Shown piece by piece: positions 6,937 to 15,186 of a stretch of 19,504 nucleotides of DNA. The position numbers and the translations under genes are program-made. Every line of letters starts with the position of its first letter. The first letter of the stretch is position 1. The DNA comes from Anaerolineae bacterium (GTDB lineage: Bacteria > Chloroflexota > Anaerolineae > JAFGEY01), in NCBI GenBank assembly GCA_016929205.1, contig JAFGJF010000189.1:1-19504 (forward strand), given 5' to 3'. Under the pieces are notes generated by a model. The model had not been told where the DNA came from, did no database searches, and worked only from the letters and a program-made list of their open reading frames with translations.

Positions 6937-8340
6937 GTGGGCAGACCGAATATCCTGTTCGTCTTTTCTGACCAGCAGCACTGGGCCGCAGCCGGGTTTA
7001 AGGCACAGCGTTTTCGTACGCCTAACCTGGATCGCTTGGCGGCAAAGAGCGTCGTTTTTGAGAACGCTTTTTGCACGACGCCGCAGTGTTCGCCGAGCCG
7101 TTCTTCGATCCTGACCGGTCTCTATCCCAGCAAGACGGGCGTGATCGGCAACATCGGCGCGGCCGGTGGCGACTCGCTGCGCACCCCGACCCTGGCCCCG
7201 GCGCTGCAGGTGCAGGGCTATCGCACTGCTTATTTCGGCAAGTGGCATCTGGGCAAAGATCCAGTGGCGACGGCCGGTTGGGATGAGGAGTTTGGGGTTA
7301 CCGGGCCAGAGACGACCGATGATGACGAGGTGACACGGCGCGCCGTAGCCACGCTCGAACAGGCTGCGGGGCGAGGACGACCGTTTGCCCTGTTTCTGTC
7401 CTACAACAATCCGCACGACGTATACGAGTTTTCTGCCGCCCAAGCCTTGAATGTTCAAGCGGACCGGCTGAAACCTCTGCTTTGCGGGAATGGGAATCGT
7501 CGTGAAGCAAGTTCGACCTTACCGGCAAGTTGGTCTGCGCAGGATTTTGAAAACGTGCCGAGCGTGCAATTGCAATTTATGACCGACGACCAGGGCAAGA
7601 TTATTTATGGCCAGGCAGCGGCGGCCTGGCAGCGATACCGCGAACTGTACGCGGCCAAGGTCGCGTTGTACGATACCCAACTGGGGCGAGTGCTCGACAG
7701 CCTGGAACGACACCGACTGACCGAGCAGACGGTGATCGTCGTCACCTCGGATCACGGCGACATGGATGGCCACCACCGCTTGATCTACAAAGGGCCGTTT
7801 ATGTACGAACAGATGGTACGCGTTCCACTCTTGGTGCGGCTGCCCGGTCATGCGGGACAGGAGACGGCAAGGCACTCGCCGTGTCTGACCATCAACGTCG
7901 ATCTCGCGCCCACGCTGCTCGACTTGGCCGGCTGTCCCGCGCGTGAGACGGACGGCATCTCGCTGCGACCGGCATTGACCGGAGGGGAAGACAATCTCGG
8001 GCGCGACACCGTCGTAGCCCAGTATTATTCCAAGCAGCGCTGGGTGAATCCGATCCGCATGCTTCGCACCCGCCGCTACAAGTATAATCTGTACCAGATG
8101 TACGGCGAAGAGCTGTACGATCTGGAAACCGATCCGTGCGAGCTGCGCAATCTGGCGTGCTCGCCGGCTCACCAATCGATCAAAACCCGGCTCAGAGAGC
8201 AGCTCGAGCAGTGGATGCGCGACAATGGCGATCCGTTTGCCTCGCTTGTGCCTACCGATCGTCAGGGTCGGAATCTAGCAACTACTCCTACGGCCAAGCT
8301 GAGGCATACGCTGCAAGACAGAGGTAGCGCAATCGTATAG
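6937..8340 (+). CDS. Type I sulfatase (formylglycine-dependent arylsulfatase / choline-sulfatase-like)
   Basis: About 467 residues with the sulfatase fold. The modification motif is C-S-P-S-R with Cys51, followed by S-I-L-T-G-L-Y-P. An N-terminal metal site is R-P-N-I-L-F-V-F-S-D-Q-Q (Asp12). Y-F-G-K-W-H-L-G follows, then a second metal pair Asp272-His273 in T-S-D-H-G-D-M-D-G and active-site Lys285. The cysteine must be oxidised to formylglycine by FGE or anSME; neither is encoded here. There is no signal peptide, so it probably acts in the cytoplasm on sulfate esters taken up by the cell. I favour GTG 6937 because AGGGG (6924-6928) is spaced 8 bp from it; an in-frame GTG at 6928 would overlap that site. 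It starts 12 bp after the GH4 stop, so desulfation and glycoside cleavage are probably co-expressed (inference). Confidence 0.92.
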   Translation: MGRPNILFVFSDQQHWAAAGFKAQRFRTPNLDRLAAKSVVFENAFCTTPQCSPSRSSILTGLYPSKTGVIGNIGAAGGDSLRTPTLAPALQVQGYRTAYFGKWHLGKDPVATAGWDEEFGVTGPETTDDDEVTRRAVATLEQAAGRGRPFALFLSYNNPHDVYEFSAAQALNVQADRLKPLLCGNGNRREASSTLPASWSAQDFENVPSVQLQFMTDDQGKIIYGQAAAAWQRYRELYAAKVALYDTQLGRVLDSLERHRLTEQTVIVVTSDHGDMDGHHRLIYKGPFMYEQMVRVPLLVRLPGHAGQETARHSPCLTINVDLAPTLLDLAGCPARETDGISLRPALTGGEDNLGRDTVVAQYYSKQRWVNPIRMLRTRRYKYNLYQMYGEELYDLETDPCELRNLACSPAHQSIKTRLREQLEQWMRDNGDPFASLVPTDRQGRNLATTPTAKLRHTLQDRGSAIV

Positions 8341-8396
8341 CAGGTGAGCAGATGATCCGTGTCGCTATTGAGTACTGCGTATTGCGTACAGTGACG

Positions 8397-9020
8397 CTAA
8401 TCTGCGCGATCGGAGTCGGGATAACAACGCCGTAAGCGTGGGATCAGGCGCGGCACGCGCTGCTGGTAATCGCGGTACGCCTCGCCGAATTCGGCCAGCA
8501 GCCGGCGCTCCTCGTGCACCGAACCGACGAGAAAGTACAGGGTCGTCAAGGCATACAAGATGAGCAGGTTGGCGGTCATAGTGGGCGTCAACCAGAGCAG
8601 AATGAGGCTAAACATGTAGAGCGGATGCCTGACGTAACAGTACAACCCGCGCACCTGCAGCGGGCTTTCCGCGGCCGGCTGCTTGGTCCAAAACTGTTCC
8701 AGCCCGGCGAAGTGCAGCGGCCCGGTGCGCAGAACGGTCCAACCCAGGCCGCCCAGAGCCAGGGCTTGAATGCCAATCATTGCCCAGCGCCAGGGTGCGG
8801 GTGCGGCATACAGGCCGCGGTCGGGCAGCACGACGACGAGGATCAGCATAGGGGATATGGTGATCGCAGCAGCGGCATTGTAGATCAATCTATACCAGCG
8901 TCTTATGGTCAGGCCAAATGTTTGCTCGGCCCAGGCTTTGACGCGTTGGCTGGCCAAAAAGCTATGCAGCCCAGCCCAGGCGATGAAATAGCAGGCTAAA
9001 ATCAGAATGCTTGATCTCAT
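8397..9020 (-). CDS. Integral membrane methyltransferase, isoprenylcysteine carboxyl methyltransferase / NnrU-like
   Basis: A 207-residue protein with about five hydrophobic segments. Its C-terminal half has the features of the ICMT/phospholipid-methyltransferase superfamily: Y-V-R-H-P-L-Y before a membrane segment, then H-E-E-R-R-L-L-x-E-F-G-E-A-Y-R-D-Y-Q-Q-R-V-P-R-L-I-P. These bind S-adenosylmethionine at the membrane surface and methylate lipid-like or isoprenylated substrates; NnrU relatives of similar architecture have other roles. Substrate is unknown. ATG at 9020 is chosen because GAGGAG lies 6 nt upstream on the minus strand; an in-frame start 27 bp further out has no such site. It lies between two plus-strand units and is probably monocistronic. 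The 56 bp between its end and the sulfatase stop hold no convincing terminator. Confidence 0.82.
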   Translation of the reverse strand: MRSSILILACYFIAWAGLHSFLASQRVKAWAEQTFGLTIRRWYRLIYNAAAAITISPMLILVVVLPDRGLYAAPAPWRWAMIGIQALALGGLGWTVLRTGPLHFAGLEQFWTKQPAAESPLQVRGLYCYVRHPLYMFSLILLWLTPTMTANLLILYALTTLYFLVGSVHEERRLLAEFGEAYRDYQQRVPRLIPRLRRCYPDSDRAD

Positions 9021-9152
9021 AAATATCTCCTCGAAGCTTGACGGCAAGGGTCACCTGCCGTATACTGTGTCCAGCGTTTGACGGCGGCAGTGCCCACATG
9101 CCTGCATATTGTATCTGAATCTCACCTGGTATGCAATCCAAAAGGAGTGTTT

Positions 9153-9512
9153 ATGGTTGTGCTGAACATGTTGTTTGAGATTGTTTCGGTTATGTTTGCT
9201 GCTTTGGCTGGCAATTGGGTGGGAGGCCAAATCCGGTCTGGCCTGACGGGACAGCCCGTGCGGTCGATACGCTTTCAATACACCACTGCTGATGGGAGGA
9301 CTGTGCACAATATCCCGGTCGTGACCAAATTCTACCCGGCCTTGCTTGTTGGATTATTGGGAAAACCGCGCTGGTTGTGTGCTTTTCTTGCAGGGTGCGC
9401 GATGGGCGGATGGGTGGGTGATCGGTATGAACACCTGTTGTGGCCATTCTTGTTCGAGCAAGTATTGCTTTTGCGTGATGCACCGGCAGGAGACACCACT
9501 GGAGCGATATAG
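9153..9512 (+). CDS. Small membrane protein of unknown function
   Basis: I do not recognise this 119-residue protein. It has an N-terminal hydrophobic segment (about 2-26) with A-L-A-G-N-W-V-G-G, a polar central part (about 30-60) with T-A-D-G-R-T-V-H-N-I-P, and a second glycine-rich hydrophobic stretch (about 62-86) with L-A-G-C-A-M-G-G-W-V-G-D. The small-residue spacing in both segments could allow tight helix packing, like glycine zippers (inference). ATG 9153 is supported by AAAGGAG a few bases upstream. It diverges from the membrane methyltransferase over a 132-bp gap in which I see no convincing paired promoter boxes. It precedes a membrane glycosyltransferase by about 58 bp, so the two could be co-transcribed. 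Confidence 0.65.
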   Translation: MVVLNMLFEIVSVMFAALAGNWVGGQIRSGLTGQPVRSIRFQYTTADGRTVHNIPVVTKFYPALLVGLLGKPRWLCAFLAGCAMGGWVGDRYEHLLWPFLFEQVLLLRDAPAGDTTGAI

Positions 9513-9570
9513 ATAGCGTGGATCGGTTCTGCGGGCGAGATCGGATTGCCATTCGTTGGGCGTAGAAACA

Positions 9571-11103
9571 GTGGTGAAACGCAATAGACAAATCGTTCTA
9601 TGGTTCGTTCTTTGCGCCATTTCAGTCGTGTGTTATCTGCCGATCCTCCAGATGCCTCTCAATGTCTATGACGAGGGCATCATCCTGGCGGGGGCAGAGC
9701 GAATCCTGAGAGGGGATGTGCCCTATAGGGATTTCTGGTCGATGTATCCCCCCGGGCAATTTTGTACGCTGGCGCTGCTGTTCAAGTTGTTTGGGCCGTC
9801 TGTCCTGGTAGAGCGGATCTATGATCTCGTCGTCAAATCGCTGCTTGCTGTGTGCGGGTTTGTGCTGGCCAGGAAACTTGGGTGTTCGAACAAGATGGCG
9901 ATCATAGGCTGGGGAATGGCGCTTGTTTGGACCGGGGCCAGCGGTTTTGCTGCAACTCCGATTTATGTCGTCTTGCTCTTGATCCTGATGGGCGTTATCG
10001 GTTTTTTGCGCTATCTAGAGGAGGGGCGATCGCGCTGGCTGTTCTATTGTGGGCTTGTGATGTCGTTCAGCGCGACGTTCCGGCATGATTTGGCCGGGAT
10101 GGCGGCGGGGGTTTTTCTGGTCTCATTGTTTCTGAAAAAAGGGATAGATGGGGACAGCAGCTGGCGTGCAGTCGGGGTCTACCTTGGTGGCGTGATGTTG
10201 GCGGGCGTGCCGCTGGCGATCTCTATTCTCTCTGTTGCTGGCATCGGGCCGGTGATAGAGCAGTTGATTTTGACGCCCGCGAACGTGATGCCCAAGTACC
10301 GCTGGCTTCCCTACCCGGCCTTTGCTGTCATGGAAACGAGCCATTTTTACGTGTTTCCATTCATTTCTGGTGCCGGGCTGCTTTTATCTTGGCTTGTAAT
10401 CAAAAACAAGGTGCATCCGGTATTCAGTTACGGGACATTTGTTCTATCCTTGACGAGTATTCTGTTTATGAACCAGGTGCGCGTTCGATCTGACGCCATT
10501 CACCTGTTCCCAACTGCGCTGGTGAGCGTTGTCGCCGTTCCAGGCTTGCTGTCCTTTATGCTGTCGCGACCGGCAAAGGCGATCAAGGTGGCGGCGATCA
10601 TGTTCGGGGTGATGCTGTGCGTGCTTGTCGCTGGGTTCGCTTTCACCAAGCTCGACGCGCTTGAGGAACTCGATTGGCCCGCACCGGCTCGTCCCACGGT
10701 TGCCCGAGCCGGATACGCGCTGATGGACGAGGACCTGGCGGATGTGGTGTCATTCATACAGGACAACACGGATGAAGACGAGGCGATATACGTCGGGGCC
10801 ACAAATCACGACCAGTTTCTGATCAACGACGTGATTGTTTATTTTCTGGCGGGCCGGCCGTATGGGACCAAATACCACGAATTGCATCCCGGTGTAACGA
10901 CCACGTCGCGCGTCCAACAAGAGATTGTACAAGAATTGGAAAACACGCCGGTCAGGTGGATTGTCCTGCGTGACGGGTACTGGTACGAGCCAAATGAGAC
11001 CAAGGTCGATGCGAAAATCGAACTGCTCGATCGGTACATCCTGACCAACTATCAGATGGTCAAGCGGTTCGGCGGATACGAGATATGGTTTAGAAAACCG
11101 TAG
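9571..11103 (+). CDS. Multi-pass membrane glycosyltransferase, GT39/GT83 (PMT/ArnT)-like
   Basis: About 510 residues. After the first membrane helix an outward-facing loop reads N-V-Y-D-E-G-I-I-L-A-G-A-E-R-I-L-R-G-D-V-P-Y-R-D-F-W-S-M-Y-P-P-G-Q-F. The Asp34-Glu35 pair in that loop matches the catalytic acid of GT-C enzymes using lipid-phosphate sugars. Roughly ten hydrophobic segments follow to about residue 360. A soluble C-terminal domain (about 370-510) has no motif I recognise. Such enzymes transfer a sugar from a polyprenyl-phosphate donor to proteins, lipids or cell-wall polymers outside the membrane; acceptor unknown. The start is uncertain: GTG 9571, GTG 9574 and TTG 9556 are in frame and none has a strong ribosome binding site. 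A 5-bp-stem hairpin (11105-11119) follows the stop but lacks a T-run. Confidence 0.8.
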   Translation: MVKRNRQIVLWFVLCAISVVCYLPILQMPLNVYDEGIILAGAERILRGDVPYRDFWSMYPPGQFCTLALLFKLFGPSVLVERIYDLVVKSLLAVCGFVLARKLGCSNKMAIIGWGMALVWTGASGFAATPIYVVLLLILMGVIGFLRYLEEGRSRWLFYCGLVMSFSATFRHDLAGMAAGVFLVSLFLKKGIDGDSSWRAVGVYLGGVMLAGVPLAISILSVAGIGPVIEQLILTPANVMPKYRWLPYPAFAVMETSHFYVFPFISGAGLLLSWLVIKNKVHPVFSYGTFVLSLTSILFMNQVRVRSDAIHLFPTALVSVVAVPGLLSFMLSRPAKAIKVAAIMFGVMLCVLVAGFAFTKLDALEELDWPAPARPTVARAGYALMDEDLADVVSFIQDNTDEDEAIYVGATNHDQFLINDVIVYFLAGRPYGTKYHELHPGVTTTSRVQQEIVQELENTPVRWIVLRDGYWYEPNETKVDAKIELLDRYILTNYQMVKRFGGYEIWFRKP

Positions 11104-11144
11104 AGCCGCCTCGCGCGGCATGAGCGAACATGAGGAGACGTGGT

Positions 11145-11741
11145 ATGTCGTTCTATCCGGAAACAGCGCCAGTCCCGGCGGAATTGAGGACCGAACTCTT
11201 TTTTCTACAGCCTCTGTGCGCCAACCACGTTGATCTGGACTATGATGCCTTGATGGACAGCAAAGAGATGCTGCGCACCTGGAGCCAAAGCGACTGGCCG
11301 GCCGATGATTTCACCATGGTGGATAATCTGGCCGATTTGGAACGACACGACCAGGAACATGTCGATCGCCAGGCCTTCACCTTTACCGTATTGGACCCCT
11401 CGGCAAAAACGTGCCTGGGTTGCGTGTACATCACGCCACCTCTGCCGGCATTATGGGATGTGGTTGTCTGCGGCACCAGGATCGTTCAAGGGCGAGACTA
11501 TGTGGCGGACGTGTGCTTTTGGGTGCGGCAGTCGCGATTGGTCGACGATCTGGACAGACAGTTGCTGGCTGTATTGCGAACATGGTTTGATCAGACGTGG
11601 GCATTTGACCGCGTTGTCTTTCACACCGCACGTCAAGACGAGCGGCAGGTCAGGTTGTATGTCGAGGCTGGGCTGGTCTTGTGCCTCGCATACCCGCCGC
11701 ACGTCGCCAAGTGGGTTATCTATAGTGAGAGAGGTGAATAG
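11145..11741 (+). CDS. GNAT-like N-acetyltransferase family protein
   Basis: A 198-residue soluble protein. Its start is like that of acetyltransferases annotated in environmental genomes, with L-M-D-S-K-E-M-L-R-T-W-S. A central beta section F-T-F-T-V-L-D-P-S-A-K-T-C-L-G-C-V-Y-I leads to V-A-D-V-C-F-W-V-R and a late V-R-L-Y-V-E-A-G-L, where GNAT proteins carry their last strand and helix. The classical acetyl-CoA loop (Q/R-x-x-G-x-G/A) is not clear, so catalytic activity is uncertain. ATG 11145 is preferred over ATG 11130 because GAGGAG (11132-11137) sits 7 bp upstream of it. Substrate unknown. The neighbours are a membrane glycosyltransferase and an FG-GAP protein; the 60-bp gap downstream holds a bulged stem-loop (11742-11770) without a T-run. 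Confidence 0.65.
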   Translation: MSFYPETAPVPAELRTELFFLQPLCANHVDLDYDALMDSKEMLRTWSQSDWPADDFTMVDNLADLERHDQEHVDRQAFTFTVLDPSAKTCLGCVYITPPLPALWDVVVCGTRIVQGRDYVADVCFWVRQSRLVDDLDRQLLAVLRTWFDQTWAFDRVVFHTARQDERQVRLYVEAGLVLCLAYPPHVAKWVIYSERGE

Positions 11742-11801
11742 GAGGCTGCCATCCGTTCGTGCAGCACCTCGATCATTCACAGAAGAGAAGGAGGTTGAGA
11801 T

Positions 11802-12926
11802 ATGGCATCATATGGTCACCATTTTCGACATGTGCTTGTCGACACCGACAATCCTCCCAACCCGCACTGTAAAGCTGCGGGTGATGTCGATGGCGATGGA
11901 TACGTCGATCTGCTGGCGGCGAGCGCGTCGGGAGGCGGCTTGTTCTGGTATCGCTACCCGGACTGGGCGAAATTCAAGATCGCCGGCGGGACGTTTACGA
12001 CCGATATGGCCGTGGTCGAGATCGATGGCTGTGTCGACGTGATCGTGCCCAGTGACGAGGGACTAATCTGGTATCAGAATCCGTATCGGGGTGGTGGCGA
12101 TCCTGTCGAGGACGCTTGGATGGCGATCAACGTCGGCGCTGAGGGCGCGCGGATGCACGACGTAAAAGTGGCCGACCTGGACAACGACGGACAGGTCGAG
12201 ATCGTCACCCGGCACCAGTCGGGATTTGGCAAGCAGATGGGCAACGCCATCCACATCTGGAAGCGGCAGGTGTCCGGCATGTGGGCGCACCGTACGTTTC
12301 CCTGCCCGCACGGCGAAGGGCTCGAGGTCGTCGATGTGAACGGTGACGGTCTGCCGGACGCGGTCATTGGCGGGCGGTGGTATGAGAACCCGGGCGACGT
12401 GCTGCACGGCAATTGGGCGGAACACCTGTATATGCCAGCGGCACATTTTGATCAACACTGGACGCGGGGCGATGTCTGCGTGCGGGCCGGAGATCTGACC
12501 GGCGATAGACGGCTCGAGATCGTGCTTTCCCCGGCCGAGGGCAGCGGGCGGCTGTCGTGGTTCCAGGCTCCTGCCGATCCGGCGCGAGAGGAGTGGATCG
12601 AACGCATGCTGGATGTGGACCTCGATCACGCGCACGGGTTGGGTCTGGCCGATATGGGCGATCCCCGGTCGCCGCGTCCCGACGGGCAGTTGGACATTGT
12701 CGTGGCCAAAATGCATCAGGCCAGCGCGCCGCAAGAAGTGTGTGTCTACTATAACGGAGGCGGTGGTGCGTCGTGGCAAAAACAGGTGGTGGCTACAACC
12801 GGCTCACACAACATTGTGCTCGTCGACGTGGGCAGGAATGGGTATACGGACATCTATGGCGCGAACTGGAACAACGTGGCCTCAACGGGCGGAGCGATCG
12901 AACTGTGGCTGAATACAGGAGGATAA
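11802..12926 (+). CDS. FG-GAP/VCBS repeat protein, probable beta-propeller without signal peptide
   Basis: The 374-residue protein contains repeated Asp-rich calcium-loop motifs typical of FG-GAP/VCBS blades: D-V-D-G-D-G-Y-V-D from residue 28, D-L-D-N-D-G-Q-V-E from 125, D-V-N-G-D-G-L-P-D from 178, D-L-T-G-D-R-R-L-E from 231 (degenerate) and D-V-G-R-N-G-Y-T-D from 342 (degenerate). Between them recur W-Y-x-N-P strings (W-Y-Q-N-P, W-Y-E-N-P), seen in related proteins linked to carbohydrate metabolism. Such domains usually bind ligands or act in extracellular proteins. Here translation starts at ATG 11802, behind GAAGGAGG, with no hydrophobic leader, so it is predicted cytoplasmic or exported by another route. 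It is 3 bp from the following oxidoreductase gene and thus part of that operon. An enzymatic role is unproven. Confidence 0.8.
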   Translation: MASYGHHFRHVLVDTDNPPNPHCKAAGDVDGDGYVDLLAASASGGGLFWYRYPDWAKFKIAGGTFTTDMAVVEIDGCVDVIVPSDEGLIWYQNPYRGGGDPVEDAWMAINVGAEGARMHDVKVADLDNDGQVEIVTRHQSGFGKQMGNAIHIWKRQVSGMWAHRTFPCPHGEGLEVVDVNGDGLPDAVIGGRWYENPGDVLHGNWAEHLYMPAAHFDQHWTRGDVCVRAGDLTGDRRLEIVLSPAEGSGRLSWFQAPADPAREEWIERMLDVDLDHAHGLGLADMGDPRSPRPDGQLDIVVAKMHQASAPQEVCVYYNGGGGASWQKQVVATTGSHNIVLVDVGRNGYTDIYGANWNNVASTGGAIELWLNTGG

Positions 12927-12929
12927 AAA

Positions 12930-14147
12930 ATGACGGAAAGAGTCAAGGTCGGTGTGGTGGGGTGTGGTGTGGTTGCCAGCGCCTATTACCTGCCTTATCT
13001 GATGAGAATGGAGACGGTTGACCTGGTTGCCGTCTGCGACCTGTACGAGACGCGCACTCGGGCCTGCGCACGCCTCTTTGGGGCCAAAGAGCAGTACCTG
13101 GATTACTATGAGATGATTGAGCAGGCCGACATCGACGCCGTGTTTATCCTGACCGCGCCCGGCACGCATGTGCCCTTTACGTTAAAAGCGGTCGAAATGG
13201 GCAAACACGTGCTGATCCAAAAGCCGATGGCGACCAATATGGAGGATGCGCGCACGATTGCCGAGGCGGTGCGCAAGGCCGGTGTGGTCGCGTTGATCGA
13301 ACCCAGCTCCAACTCGCCGCTCGATCCCGACATCGCCCATCTGCGTGGCCTGGTCAAAAAGGGCGTGTTGGGCGATATCCTGTGGTTTTCGCTGGGCGCG
13401 ACCGGCCCAACGACCTATGGCCCGTCGTTGGGCAGTAACCCCTACGGCCAGGGCGCGTTTTATGCCAAGGACAGCGGTGGCTTTTTATTCGACCTGCCCT
13501 ATGCCCCGGCAAATATCGTCTCCGTGCTGGGGCCGTGCAAGAGCGTGATGGCCCATACGGGGATTGCCATCGCTGACCACTATATCGTGCCGGAGCACGA
13601 ATACGATAAATTTCTGGCTCAGGTCACCGACCCGGACAAGGCAAACTATTGGGATGTGGTGCTCGATCTGCCACGCACACAGCCGGTGCGTATGGAAGCA
13701 GTCGACAACGCCTACTCGTTGTACGAGATGGTTAACGGTGGGGTCGGCACCTGCCACGTAGGGCGCATCTTTCATCCCGTTCTGCCCGGTTCCGGCGGCG
13801 GGGCGCTGCAGGTGTTTGGCACCGAGGGCAATTTGATTTTTGGCACGGGTTATATGGCGTCGATCATCTCGACAAAGAAGGATCTGCTGCCAAATATGGA
13901 TGACGATGGCTGGTATCACATCCACCCGCGTGGCGATAGGAGCAAGGCCAAGTGGCCGCAGCCGACGCCCGGCGCATTCAACTATTACCACGAATCGTCG
14001 CAGCATTTTGTCGACTGCATCCTGCAGGGCAGCGAACCGTTGGTGAACGTCGACTGGGGGCTGCACATTACCGAGATGATGGCCGGGGCATTGATCTCGT
14101 CGGAGACGGGACAGCGCTACGATATGACGACGACGCTGGATTACTGA
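12930..14147 (+). CDS. Gfo/Idh/MocA family oxidoreductase (first copy, atypical active site)
   Basis: A 405-residue protein with an N-terminal Rossmann domain (G-V-V-G-C-G-V-V-A-S, Gly8/11/13) and the alpha/beta C-terminal domain of the family. It belongs with NAD(P)-dependent sugar or inositol dehydrogenases. Two positions differ from the norm. The E-K-P motif is Q-K-P (Gln97-Lys98-Pro99). The later D-x-G-x-H region reads F-D-L-P-Y-A-P (Asp188, Tyr191), so no histidine occupies the usual catalytic place. It may use a different mechanism or act as a non-catalytic partner of the next gene product. ATG 12930 has AGGAGG upstream and starts 3 bp after the FG-GAP gene. No signal peptide. Confidence 0.9.
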   Translation: MTERVKVGVVGCGVVASAYYLPYLMRMETVDLVAVCDLYETRTRACARLFGAKEQYLDYYEMIEQADIDAVFILTAPGTHVPFTLKAVEMGKHVLIQKPMATNMEDARTIAEAVRKAGVVALIEPSSNSPLDPDIAHLRGLVKKGVLGDILWFSLGATGPTTYGPSLGSNPYGQGAFYAKDSGGFLFDLPYAPANIVSVLGPCKSVMAHTGIAIADHYIVPEHEYDKFLAQVTDPDKANYWDVVLDLPRTQPVRMEAVDNAYSLYEMVNGGVGTCHVGRIFHPVLPGSGGGALQVFGTEGNLIFGTGYMASIISTKKDLLPNMDDDGWYHIHPRGDRSKAKWPQPTPGAFNYYHESSQHFVDCILQGSEPLVNVDWGLHITEMMAGALISSETGQRYDMTTTLDY

Positions 14148-14156
14148 GGTGGGGCG

Positions 14157-15170
14157 ATGGAGAAAAAGATTCGGATTGGCGTTGTGGGGTTGGGGTTCGG
14201 GCAGCATCACGTGCGCACGCTGGCCAACATGGACGAAGCGCGGTTGGTCGCCGTTGCCGACCGTCACCCGGACGTGCCGGGCGGGCTGGATGGCTACGCG
14301 CGGCAGTATGGGGCCAAAGCGTATCAAGACGGGATCGAGATGATCGAGCGCGAGTCGCTGGACGCGGTCAGCCTGTGTACATCACCTCGGGGCCGGGCGG
14401 CATTGATCGAAGCGGCGGCGGGCAAGGGCCTCCCGATGTTTGTCGAAAAGCCATGGGCAACCGATCTGCCGCACGCGCGCCAACTGGCTGAGCTGTGCCA
14501 GCAGTATAAGGCAAAGGTGATGGTCGCCTTTAGCTTTCGTTTCCACCCGGCGATCGTCAGGCTGCGCGAGTTGATCGACGGCGATCTGGGACCGGCTTGG
14601 ATGCTTAACGGCGAATACGTTTTTAACTGGGTGCCGCCAGCCGAAGCCTGGCTGTGGGACCCGGCAAACGGAAACGGCTTTTTCAACGAGAACTCGTGCC
14701 ATCTCTTTGACGCGGTCTGTTACCTGCTTGGCGATCCAGTGTCGGTGATGGCCGAGGCGATCAATCCGATGGGAGCGCCATCTGAAAACGCGGCGGCGCT
14801 GGCGCTGCGTTTTGCTGGCGGGGCGATCGCATCGCTGACCGTGGGCGGCATCGCTGCCGGTGCGTTTCGGGATTTTCCCCGCATCGACGTAATCGCGGTG
14901 AACGGTCAGGCCAAACTGTCCGGTCGAGAGCACATCTGGGACCGCTTGCAGTGGGCGACGCGCGACGGTGACGCCGTGTATGACATCGTCCGCCCGCCAG
15001 AAGCGCTGGGCAACACGCGGTACACGCATGCCTTTCGACACTTTTTTGAGTGCGTTCGTAGCGGCGAGGTGCCATCGGTTGGGATCAAGGAAGGGCTGCA
15101 AACCGTTGCCCTGGCGATGGCTGTGTACGAATCGGCGCAGACAGGGCAAAAGGTCGAGATAACGGTTTGA
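14157..15170 (+). CDS. Gfo/Idh/MocA family oxidoreductase (second copy, canonical motifs)
   Basis: A 337-residue protein with dinucleotide motif G-V-V-G-L-G-F-G-Q-H-H, the canonical E-K-P (Glu97-Lys98-Pro99), and a conserved catalytic histidine His182 in E-N-S-C-H-L-F-D-A-V-C-Y-L-L-G. It should be a functional NAD(P)-dependent dehydrogenase of a sugar, polyol or inositol derivative; substrate is not readable. It differs clearly from the preceding family member (length and active site), so the pair is not a recent duplication. ATG 14157 lies 9 bp after the previous stop with a GGTGGGG ribosome binding site. The isomerase gene follows 16 bp later. Confidence 0.92.
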   Translation: MEKKIRIGVVGLGFGQHHVRTLANMDEARLVAVADRHPDVPGGLDGYARQYGAKAYQDGIEMIERESLDAVSLCTSPRGRAALIEAAAGKGLPMFVEKPWATDLPHARQLAELCQQYKAKVMVAFSFRFHPAIVRLRELIDGDLGPAWMLNGEYVFNWVPPAEAWLWDPANGNGFFNENSCHLFDAVCYLLGDPVSVMAEAINPMGAPSENAAALALRFAGGAIASLTVGGIAAGAFRDFPRIDVIAVNGQAKLSGREHIWDRLQWATRDGDAVYDIVRPPEALGNTRYTHAFRHFFECVRSGEVPSVGIKEGLQTVALAMAVYESAQTGQKVEITV

Positions 15171-15186
15171 AATCGAGGAGGAATCT

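Noticed and set aside
11105..11119. GCCGC/GCGGC hairpin after the glycosyltransferase stop
   Set aside because: The stem is only 5 bp and no T-tract follows, so it is not supported as an intrinsic terminator.
11742..11770. Bulged stem-loop between the GNAT-like and FG-GAP genes
   Set aside because: GAGG-CTGC pairs with GCAG-CA-CCTC, but there is no T-run and the stem is short; it could be chance and is not called a terminator.
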